Assembly (NCBI RefSeq): GCF_026914265.1
Contig: NC_069132.1
Coordinates: 69,330,993-69,394,992 of the forward strand
Direction of reading: 5' to 3'
Length of the DNA: 64,000 nucleotides
Source of the DNA: Mya arenaria
Taxonomy: Eukaryota > Mollusca > Bivalvia > Myida > Myidae
Shown: one piece after another, positions 54,288 to 64,000 of the stretch
Position numbering within the stretch: the first letter of the stretch is position 1
Layout of the letters: every line of letters starts with the position of its first letter
Position numbers and translations under genes: made by a program
Notes under the pieces: generated by a model
Database searches by the model: none
The model's input: the letters and a program-made list of their open reading frames with translations, nothing else
Told to the model about the DNA's origin: nothing

Positions 54288-54647
54288 TTTCCAAAGATTA
54301 ACACACATACTGTTTGGAATCAAACTGACACCAGGACGTGTGACATTCCCTCAAAATCGAAATGTATATTACGTAATATGCTTGCAAGGGGGGCTGGGGT
54401 TATTCCCCCAAACGGAAAGTTTTAACAATTTCTTGTCCAAAATGTTGCAATTGGAGCGTATTTAATTTATTTTTGTTTCTCCGATATTGACATCAAATGT
54501 AAACTTGGACGATTTTAGGGGGACGGGGTGGGGGTGTGCGCACGGGTGCTAAACATTCTTAATTTGCAACAAACGAATTTTAGAGTAAAACGTAGGTGGT
54601 CGTATCAGTCAGGTATGTTCAACCCAAATCTTGTATAGTCCTGGGTC

Positions 54648-55019
54648 AATCGGAACACATCGGCCATTTTTTATCAAAAACCGACCGGAATACCTCGACC
54701 ATTTTTCATCGAAAACAATCTCGTATGTATGGCGATACGTAAGTGAAAGTAGTTCGTTAAAACCACTACTACTAATTAAGTGTAGTGTTTTAACGTGTAA
54801 TTTGTCATACTGAGTTCTAACTGATTCCCTGAGTGAAGTGTATTGTTGTATAAATAATTAAGATTCCTAATAGTAATTAAAATCCTTAGGCTTTACTGCT
54901 TAATTGAAATAACTACGGGTCAACTTGCAGTTCAGTCAATTGTACGTAGTACTAACATTGTAAATCGTCCATATACATCCGAGTTTGTTTTCGATAGACA
55001 TTGGCCGAGGTGCTCCGAT
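54648..55019. mobile_element. MITE, same family as 35244-35582
   Basis: Left end AATCGGAACACATCGGCCAT, right end TTGGCCGAGGTGCTCCGAT, with ATCGAAAACAAT and TTGTTTTCGATAGA inward. The interior matches the 35244 copy (gtccatatacatc; 'acttgcag'). An extra partial end (CCGGAATACCTCGACCATTT) follows the left end, so the left terminus is doubled. Confidence 0.8.
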
Positions 55020-55308
55020 GTGCACGTATATTAGTTACCTCTATCATTATAAAATGAACATTATTGAAGATATTGTTTAAAGCTGATGCTGTAGGCATTG
55101 CTCCGAGAGCATCGGGTGATAAATGAGTGATGACATAATTATATCACTATACTGTGGATGTATTTGTACAGCCGCCACACAGCACTTCTTGCCAGCTGTC
55201 GTAAAAGGGAAAACATAACATAGAGATTGATTTTTAATAAAGTCCCATCAATACAGCATATAAACACTGCCAATAAAACTGTGAGTTATAGGAGACTATA
55301 GTTACAAC

Positions 55309-56279
55309 TAGGGATGCAAACGAATGGCAAAAGTGATATTCGAATATTCGGTAATTCTTTCGATCGAATATTCGAATATTCGAACACCAAAATGAACCTT
55401 TAAGAATTGTAGTAAACTATTATTATTCACTGAAGTAATAGAGGGGGCCCTGTTACCCTTCCTGGTCGTATTCGGTACACGCGACGGACCCTTATTGTTC
55501 CAAAAATTAGCCTCTGAATTTCCCATTTACAAAATATATCCCAAGAAAAAGCAATATATCTTTAACAAAAAAAAACAAACCTCTGCGTTCATTTTTGTAA
55601 AAAATGCAAAATAAGATCAGGGAATTGCGTTTGTCCCGGTTAAATGACGATATGCGCCAACGTGGGACTTGCAGCCTCGTTCTGGGATTGATGTTTACGA
55701 AAAATATTTATAGAAAACGAAACCATGTCTAAACGTCGCTTTTGTCTTAGGTATTGTACACAATACAGGACATATATCCTTAAACGTTAAACCATACACT
55801 TTCAGCTAATTTTTGTACGCAAGAGCGTTATATTGAAAACATGGAAACAGTAACTAGCACATGTCCTTCGTATCATCAAGGCGATTTGAGCAATATCGCC
55901 AAGCTTGATTAGCAGTGAAGACAAAACATTGGTATAAAGGCCGATCTCTTAAACCCTTAATTGGCATGGTCATTTAAATGTACCCAAAATAATTGGAATG
56001 TGTTTTATGTCACTTGTCTAACAGCCAGTAAATGCAAAATTACGGGGACTGTTTATAGTTCCCGGCGATATATCCGATATGACGCGTGTATAGTGTCATC
56101 AAGTTCACACCTATGGCATTAGGGGTCGTTGTAAAAACAAGACAGACGAAGATGACAGTTGTAGGCAAAAAGTGTATTAATTTATTATTTCAACAAAATC
56201 ATCGAATATTCGAATACCTATTTTGACATTCGAATACCAAACGTTCGATCGAATATTCGAATATTCGTTTGCATCCCTA
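55309..56279. mobile_element. hAT-like non-autonomous transposon
   Basis: A perfect 8-bp duplication GTTACAAC lies at 55301-55308 and 56280-56287. Terminal inverted repeats are TAGGGATGCAAACGAAT and its complement ATTCGTTTGCATCCCTA. Subterminal ATTCGAATATTCGAA motifs occur at both ends. An 8-bp duplication and a TAGGG terminus fit hAT. The 971-bp interior has no transposase. Confidence 0.9.
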
Positions 56280-56287
56280 GTTACAAC

Positions 56288-57489
56288 ACAATACTTTTAC
56301 AACCCAAAACCGATGCTAATCTTGATATTTAAATAATTAAAAACAAGGAAATTAGATTGCCCAACGTTTTAAAACAGCATATCATTTAGCAATAATACTA
56401 TGACAACTTTAGGAACAAGACCAGTTGTCAAAACTCAAATATAAACCCTGTGTAAAGTTACATGTACAAGGTAAGCGCCAAAATGAAACTTAACCAGAGA
56501 CACATGCGCACAAACAGATGACACAATCTTCGAACATTGCTTTACCGTTTAATTAATGATGGCATTACCGCTCCGGAACTTGCAACCTTACACTTCCTGG
56601 TGATGTTTAAAATGCGACACAGGCGCTTTTCATCAGATCGACAGACCACTTTAGAAAGAATTATAACTGCGTTGTATCCTTTGATCGAGTGGTCCTATAA
56701 TTTAAAGTAATCAGTCAGCTTTTTCAATGACCAAAATAAAAAAAAATCCGACAACGAATGCGCATACTACATTAAAATGCAATGTATTAGGTCTGTATGC
56801 ACTGTAGCATTAAAGAGGTACTCTGGGAATATTTGAAGAAATGTTCGAAGAACATTTTACCAGCATGAAGCATCATACTTAATCAAACTGAACGTGGTAT
56901 CAACGAAGAATCCTGGACGTATTTAAAAGGACCCTCATCACTCTTTTAGACCAGTACATTTCACAGCCAAGGAATGGAAACCATGGATAGACAAAACAGT
57001 CAAGTGGAAGCGATTTCCTCAAGAATACAATGAAACCAGTGTTTCCCTAGGTTTTAATTAAGGGCCGTCGGGCTGAACGGGGTGGGCAAGAGAGGGGTGC
57101 ATCCTTCATTTTTATAATAAAACAATAGGAGAACCCTTATAAACCCTGGTTCAGAGGTACAATGCTTAGGCCCACACAGCACAAAACGAGAAACACAAAG
57201 CGTACAAACACCGCTAAAACACAAACATGCATAAGAAAAGCTTTTCCAATAAATGATTGGATAAAACCCAAGGCCCAAATTCAAAAAGCACAAAAACGCT
57301 AAAAGTACGTACATGTGCTGTGTTTTATAGAACAAAGAGATAGTGAACAGAGTAATGAATGGTCTTATATTATGTAACTACATGTAACTCCGTGAAGATC
57401 AAAAACATGTAAAATTTTAGGCCGCCCAGGTTAAAGAAACTAGAAAAATGCTTTCTGACGCGTGAGACAAGGCAAACGTATGAATATGT
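56288..57489. other. Intergenic stretch before the retroelement
   Basis: I see no gene or clear long terminal repeat. A frame on the minus strand (57054-57335) is hydrophobic but has no recognisable content. The 5' LTR of the following retroelement, if it survives, should lie here; I could not find a matching pair. Confidence 0.4.
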
Positions 57490-60400
57490 CATTAGTCATT
57501 ACTGACGAGGGTACCCGAGACATATCAACTCTTCAAGGAGTATGGTGTCCTTACTAACAAGACTGAGGATGATGTTCCTGCCGCCATCAAGAAACTTGCT
57601 GGTCGTAAAAGAGAACAATACGGTCGCAAGAGTCACACTCCATAACATGAGACAGGACCATGTTGAGCCTATGCGCAGCTTTGAAGCTCGATTACGTGGC
57701 CAGGTGGGAATCTACAAGTATATTATTAAGTGCAATGGTTGTGATGCTGACACATGTGAACTATACAAACTGTCTTGCGTGACGTGCTCACTTGCGGCCT
57801 CTGTGACCCAGAAATACAGTTGGACCTGCTTGGCGACAAAGAATATGGCCTAAGAGGTAGTGTTTCGTTTTGTAGAACCTTAGGAGGCTGGTAAGCGATC
57901 AACTTCTCGTTTAATTGATTCACACACTGTGTCAGCTATCAACAGTTCATATAAGACTTCTTAACATTTAAGCATCAAAAACAAACAGGAAGTGTGCTCC
58001 TAGTGTGACAAACGGGGTCATGGCAAAGCTGCACCATACGAATGTGTGCTCTGCTGATGGTCACAAGAACAGTGGATGTAATCGAGAACAACATCATATG
58101 GAGCTAATGTGTTGAAGCAAAGAAAATTCTAAACGTTCAGAAAATACCTCCATGTCTACTGGTGACTGTGAAGGCACAGTGTTCCACTCCCTGTGTAATG
58201 TAAATCTGGGCGGCCTCAACCATTTCAGCTCCTGGTTGCATCTGAATATACCGTCTTACCTACAAGTACCTATATGGAGAGCATTGGCAATGGTGAAACA
58301 TTATGTACATTAACCCCTTGTATACTTTTCACACTTCTAATGCAGGACGTGCTAGCAAATATATATCCTTAGATCATCACAAGTACAACGAATTGAGTGA
58401 CAAATGGTTGAGAAAAAAAGCCCTCAAAACCCCAGCCGTTTGTGAACGCCAAGTTACAAGCCTTGCCTTCAGATTATAAAGCGCTTGGATTTTAACTTTC
58501 TTGTGCAATACCAGCTATCACCATGGTGGCTATGACAGATACGGGTTGACAAAGTTGCCTAGCTGGCATAAATGTTCAACATCACCTTGGCTTGGGTCAG
58601 TCTTAATTTGTACCAGTCACCATGAATATGCACACAACTAAAAATGAAGGGATCAATATCATCGGTGCTATCATTCTTCGCAACATATACAGGCAAGTAA
58701 GGTGAGATGACAAAGACAAGGCAAATGATGTAGGTCACGGATTCTACTGACAAATTTGGCCTTAGCAGAGAGGCTTGCAGTGACCTAGGAATCATTCCTA
58801 ATTGGTTCCCTGACTAGCATAACAAGTGAACGGGTCAACCAACTAGGCAACAATACACATGTGTTCGTGCCCTGTTCATCAATGACCACCTCCACCACCC
58901 AATAAGCTACCCCTTCCTGCAACAGAGCATCAGCGTCAAAAACACCAGGCGTATCCTCTTGAATACTACAAGTACACCAATGTATCTGTTCCACCTTTAA
59001 AACTCCAACGCTGAGCTTGTGGTGTACCATACATTGGTGCCTGTTCCACTTCACTGTAAGGAAGCAGTCAAAGATGGGATTGACCAGGATGTTAGATTTG
59101 GTATTTACAATTAGTTTAGTTTAACAAATTCGAGCATAATCAACGTTAACAAAGGCCAAATATGTAATGCATATAAACAACGAACATGTTAATTATGCAC
59201 AAAACAATAGTGTAAACAGAATTGAGAAGAAAGCCTTAAAGCTTACACTATGTCTCGCATCTGTAGGACACAAGGAATCACCCTAAATCCAGATAAATAA
59301 TCATGTTCGGAAGGACACTGTGGATTTTGCTGGCTTTGAAATAACCCCTGGCAGTTTTCGCCTCTACATAAAGTACTTGCGTGCCATCTGGGATTTTCCC
59401 GTTCCCAAAAATATCATAGATGTTCGCTCCTTGTTTGGACTTGTGAACCAATTCTCTTACGTATTTATCATGGCCGCAGGATGCAACCTTTCCGACAACT
59501 GCTGAAGCCAGAAACACCGTTCAGATGGGACGATGAACTTCAGGCTTTGTTTTAATGAGTTCAAGGGAGCTACAACCAGTAAAATATAACACGGGATTAG
59601 GGTATTTGATCCAGACAAACCATACTGTCTTGTTACGGATCGGTCCACGTCGGGCATTAGATTTTGGTTACTTCAGAAACATTGCTCCTGCCCTGACTCA
59701 TACTCCTTATATTGCCGCAATGGTTGGCAAGTGACTATTGTAGGCAGTAGATTCAAGCATGCATAAGAGTCGCCCCTATTGAAGGTAAAGCACTTGCAGT
59801 TACGGATGCAATTGACAAGGATAGATACTTTGTGTTGGGCTGAAAATATCTTGTAGTAGCTGCGAATCACAAGTCTCTGCTCAAGAATGTTGGTGATCGT
59901 TCCCTGCAGGACATTCGCAACCGTGCTGCAGATTGTGTATCACAAAACCCTACGGTTCCTCCAAATCTGATGTCTCTACCAAACGACATAGCTGCTCTTG
60001 TCACATCTCGGCTACATCTACCAACGCTACCAGTTCTACAGCCCTACAATTTACCTTATTTAGATACCATTGATTGTTGTCAGCGGTGGCCTCTCTGAAC
60101 GCCTTGAACTAGAAATATTATACCTGCGAAGGACTGAGATCAGCAGCAGCCAGTGACTGTGATAGTCGAACAAAATTTCCCAGAGCTTCGTAATGAGTAG
60201 CCTGACGCATTTCGCAAGTACTTCCAGTTTCGTGAGGATCACTTCAGCGAGCTGACCATTGACACTGATATAGGTATCCAGAAAGTGGTAGAGAGTCAGT
60301 CTTGTACACCTAACTCCCATGATGTCAAGCCAAGCACTGACTCGGATACTCACTCGCACGGCCAAACTCGTGACGATCACACCTAAGGTTTGTGTTCCCA

Positions 60401-60515
60401 CTGCAATGATAGATGCCCCGACGACAACCGACCAGCCAGGCCATTTTGAAGTATCGAGACGTTCCATCCGTGCAATATCCAAACCCGCCTGGCACTCGGA
60501 TTATGATATGTGACA
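57490..60515 (+). pseudogene. Decayed Ty3/gypsy-type retroelement (gag-pol relic)
   Basis: Fragments appear in the normal order, broken by stops and frameshifts. A gag-like part (about 57540-57850) contains HNMRQDHVEPMRSFEARLRG. A zinc-knuckle-like CDKRGHGK lies at about 57990-58050. A protease DTG triad is near 58540. A spacer with a proline-rich start (about 58885) leads to an RT segment (VPVPLH, then AVKDGIDQDVRFG, about 59040-59100). A second RT part (about 59260-59480) contains DFAGFEITPGSFRLY. RNase H-like pieces occur at about 59600-59960. A basic tail with RRSIRAI is near 60470. The central RT with its catalytic Asp pair and most of the integrase are missing. It resembles the gypsy group common in molluscs. 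It is not functional. No LTRs were recognised. Confidence 0.8.
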
Positions 60516-61292
60516 TTGATATTGCGTTCAAAGTATTCGTCCATAGATGAAGGACCTTACAATTGCCCAAATCGGACATTGTCTGTTTCAAATGTTAGAG
60601 GTGTATATTAATATTGTTTGCTGTATTTTTGTTGTTGCTGTGTAGTTTTTCAGGATCTAATCATGTTTCATTTGATATGTCAACCAATATATATCTTTAA
60701 TGATTGATCTTTTATTGAAGTAATGTAGGGTTATATCTGACTGATTGACAAAACAAGTGATATGCAACAATTATATAGGAATACTTTCCAGCGTTTAAAG
60801 GAATGCATTAAGAACACTGTCCAGACTTAATTGTGAACAGTATCTACAGGTGGAGCGTGCAGGGACGGGCATGCCTCTCTTTCCAAGGTATAAAAATGTA
60901 TCAAGATTTATTACATTTTACCTACCAACCACAACACACCAATTAAAATCAATATTCAAGGAAACCACTTATTATTATTTTATGGTGCAACGGAATGCAA
61001 TTTGTGCCAGCTAGTGCACGTATATTTACAAGGGTGTAGGTAAAATGGCTTTACCACCTGTTCATAACCAATAGAACCGCCAAATTCCATCCTGAAAAAT
61101 TGTGTACGCTATCGACGCAGAAATCGTTAATCGCTACACAGTATATAGATTCCCAATGCAATCCATAGTGTCAGCTAATTGGATAATATCTCATACCAGT
61201 TAGAAAATGCAATAATGACTATATAAATATTAAAAATCGATTCGTATATATTCGATATGGTGAAAAAATGATAGAAATAAGCATGTGTCAGA
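60516..61292. other. Upstream region of the B-box gene
   Basis: AT-rich sequence between the retroelement relic and the ATG at 61293. It should contain the promoter and 5' UTR, but I see no clear core promoter element and nothing else. Confidence 0.45.
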
Positions 61293-63103
61293 ATGGCCAC
61301 AGGACTGAGTGTATCAGAAGTGCTTAACGCTGGGGACTTAAAATACGACTTGCCGTGCACAGAGTGTCAGGAGCACGGACTAAACTCGGAGGCCGTCTAT
61401 TTCTGTCAACACTGCAGCCGTCAATTGTGCGGCCTGTGTTTAAAGCGACATGACCGATTTTACCGGAGACATACCGTTCTTGGTCCAGAAAAGATGAATT
61501 CATGGGGAAAGGTGAAAAACACGTGCAAAATACACCCTGGTGATGAAATGGTGGTATTTTGTAGAGACCATTGGCAAACCTGTTGCGTCACATGTCGAAA
61601 TGAGCTACACAGGTAAGAATGACTAAATGAGGTATTTGTAATGCAATATTTGTATTAAAGAAAGCAAACCAATGAGCGTCATGGATAAACTCACGTAGAA
61701 CCAAGTAGGGCAGGTCGTCTTGCCAAACCTTACTGTCCTATCATAAATATTTGCCCAGCATTAATATTGAATATAAAGAAAAGAACAAGACAATAATGAC
61801 ACGACATGCTTGCAATCCAACATGTTGCCATGCCATGACAATATAATAAATGTTTCACTCGATAATCGATAAGAGTAAGATATATATTATGTGTATGATA
61901 AAATGATATGCTAAATAAGATAATGATGTAAAAGGCACTTGAAAAACTGAATTAACATTTTTTTGCAGAAAATGCAAACGAGTTATTCGTCTACAACACA
62001 TGGTTAGATCATCAAAAACTGCTAAAGCTTCCACTCAGCCCGAAGGTAAATATCGTGCTAGGACAAATGAGCATGCAAAAACGCTTGTGGTTACTTACAT
62101 GATTCCCGACAAACCATACACAGTGATAAAAAGCAAATGCTTCGGAGTCAGATTAGCGAATGACAACCATCGATGCTCAATACAAGGTATGGCAGCTCTG
62201 CCAGGTGGTGAAATCATCATAACTGACTATTCGAACAGAAAGCTTAAATTGCTTTCGACAGATTACATCGTGGTGGATCATGTCAGAGTTTCAAAGAAGC
62301 AATTAGGCATCTGCGTCGTCTCTGACAACCAGGTGGCTGTCTGCACTGGAGACTTCGAAATACAGTTCTTCCACGTCAGAAACAGCAAACTAGGGATTGA
62401 CAGGAAACTCAAAGTAACACAATTGTATTTTACCATTTTATCATGTACTAGTTTTACTCATATCTCTATCATTTAAGCATACATTAAAATGAGTAATTGA
62501 TTATGTATTTTTATAATTGGTCCCTTAATTATTATTCTTTACCACCAGGGGCCAATATTGATACATGTACTTATACTTTTACCATTACTATTTCTACAAT
62601 GCTTATTGTTAACTATTTAGATGGACCATGAATGCAGGTGGGTGGCATACCGGGAAGGTTACCTGTATGTGTCATCTCCTGACACTGTTTACCAGTACAC
62701 ACTCAGTGGTCAGAGGGTGCGAAAGTTATATACAACATGTGGAGGGTATTTGTGGGGGATCGCAATGAGCTCAGACGGGGACCGAATCTACCTCACTAAC
62801 GGTTTAGATAACCAACTTGTCACTGTGGACTTGCAAGGCCGAGTGGTGGCTACAATAGATGATAGGGACATGGACCGCACCAGAGGTGTTTGTGTTTCCA
62901 ATAGTGGACAGGTGTTTGTGTGTGGGTACATTTCAAATACTATACAGCAGGTGGCTAGTGAGGGCAAACACAAACTGACCACACTGGCTACCGAAACGGA
63001 TGGAGTGTGTCGTCCACAATCAGTATGCTATGACAGCAGGACATCATGCCTTATAGTGGGGCAAGCGTATAGTTGTCATATTGTGGTGTTAAAATTGAAA
63101 TAA
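61293..63103 (+). CDS. RING-less TRIM-like protein: two B-boxes plus probable beta-propeller
   Basis: Exons 61293-61612, 61969-62413 and 62621-63103 total 1,248 nt, 415 residues plus stop; junctions keep phase 2 then phase 0. Residues 22-59 form a B-box1-type zinc site (C22-x2-C25, C38-x2-C41, C46-x2-C49, H53, H59). Residues 77-105 form a B-box2-type site (C77-x2-H80, C89-x2-H92, C97-x2-C100, H105). A short basic linker follows. From about residue 150 to the end, repeats read as propeller blades (IQGMAALPGGEIIITDYSNR; GYLWGIAMSSDGDRIYLTNG; TRGVCVSNSGQVFVCGYISN), like the NHL-type tails of mollusc TRIM proteins. There is no RING before the B-boxes and almost no coiled coil, unlike classic TRIM-NHL proteins, so E3 activity is doubtful. 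Bivalves carry many such genes, often linked to immunity; the role here is unknown. Confidence 0.88.
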
Positions 63104-64000
63104 CTGATGCACTATTCAATAACATATTCACGTATGATCACATACAAATAAACTTAGGAATATATAAAGTAAATGGAATACAGTAAAGTAGAATAAATAA
63201 ATACGATTCACATACAAATACCGGGGTCGGAGCATTACATGCCGTCACTGGAGCCAATGGGATATACTATAGAGACAATTTAAGGAAATGAACAACGCGG
63301 ACGCATTAGAGATTATTGTTACGTTCGTACATATTGTTATTAATAAATGTAAAATTGAAGAATGCTTTAAGTTAACATCTCCAAAATACTATGCCGATAC
63401 CCTGTGATGCAGATTGTTTAAGAGTGGATGAAAACTAATCAGGTCAAGGGACAGACTTTACAACTTAAGGGTCATAACTCAGAAGTTACTAAAGCGATAA
63501 CTGAACTAGTCCAATGTATCATGACCATAACCATTAAAATTGTGGCCAAGTTTTGAACAGATTATATGAGATACATGTATGGTCATTTTACAGAGCGGAC
63601 AGTAAATTTGGTCAAAATAAAACAATTAAATGGCAGGTTAGTTTAAACATATTTGGGTAAATTCACGTATGAACAAGACTGTGAAATAAAGAATAAGAGA
63701 AATGAAAACAAGTTAAAAGGCATGCAGGTTGGTACTGTTTGCCATAAGCATGGCAAATGTGTTTGGTAAAGACTGAAATATAAAGAGACAAGTTTATGAG
63801 TGGACAACTTCAACAGACTTACAATGCAGGTTTTGGTTGAGTCGGTTCGTTCATACAGCTTCCTATTGGTGCAGAAGGGACCTCATACATGTATATTTTC
63901 TGAACGTCGTTTTTTTTCCTTGTATGATGCAATACAGACTAGGTAAGCACTAAGCATAACTAAACTAAAAAGCATGGCAAAAGCAAAGCATAGCAAAAGC
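63104..64000. other. Downstream region with repeat fragments
   Basis: The 3' UTR of the B-box gene starts here; AATAAA-like signals lie near 63148 and 63194. An 'aagggtcataactcagaag' repeat fragment covers about 63440-63640. The last 40 bp are a short AGCATGGCAAAAGC/AAGCATAGCAAAAGC repeat running off the window. No gene is supported. Confidence 0.5.

Larger units (their letters stand above)
53051..55300. other. 3' UTR and intergenic stretch
   Basis: The part after 53050 is presumably the calmodulin-like 3' UTR; an AATAAA lies near 53935. Further on come a telomere-like repeat (54231-54287) and a MITE (54648-55019). No other gene is supported. Confidence 0.5.

Noticed and set aside
57054..57335. 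Hydrophobic 93-codon minus-strand frame
   Set aside because: Leu/Phe/Cys-rich without signal context, homologous content or splice structure.

Overview
This window is animal nuclear DNA, AT-rich and intron-rich, with short exons flanked by GT-AG splice sites. The repeat families resemble those common in bivalve molluscs: TTAAAGCTGCACTCTCACAG-ended elements, GGTGAGCTAAAAA-ended elements and 'aagggcaataactc' elements. A bivalve is the most likely source, but this is inferred from genes and repeats, not from a marker gene.

Layout. (1) 340-22131, minus strand: the first 26 coding exons (4,498 nt, about 1,499 codons) of a HECTD1-type E3 ubiquitin ligase. They cover the N-terminal helical repeats, ankyrin repeats, SUN/F5-8-like domain and MIB/HERC2 domain. 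The catalytic HECT domain must lie beyond base 1. (2) 22200-34390: no supported gene. It holds a 1.95-kb foldback element with near-identical arms, a 3.4-kb inverted-repeat transposon with a 9-bp target duplication, and smaller repeats. (3) 34459-38356, minus strand: a three-exon gene for a 404-residue protein I do not recognise. (4) 38357-48430: transposon debris and a 2.3-kb array of 33-bp units (45484-47830). (5) 48431-53050, plus strand: a complete five-exon calmodulin-like gene of 149 residues, with four intact EF-hands. (6) 53051-61290: a telomere-like repeat, a hAT-like element with an 8-bp target duplication, and a decayed Ty3/gypsy-type retroelement. (7) 61293-63103, plus strand: a three-exon, 415-residue protein with two B-boxes and a probable beta-propeller, lacking a RING. 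(8) 63104-64000: repeats only.

Most striking observation. Four tandem arrays sit exactly across exon-intron boundaries and copy the splice site with adjoining exon bases: the HECTD1 exon 16 donor (9 copies, 78 bp), the HECTD1 exon 18 acceptor (14 copies, 43 bp), the calmodulin-like exon 4 donor (3 copies, 90 bp), and the acceptor of exon 2 of the unrecognised gene (about a dozen old copies, about 43 bp). HECTD1 exon 14 also has two decayed copies beside it. Nearly all of these genes' exons were read through conserved frames and phases, so the boundary placements are firm. The mechanism and any splicing effect are inference.

The genes show no operon-like relation to one another; each is an independent spliced unit.
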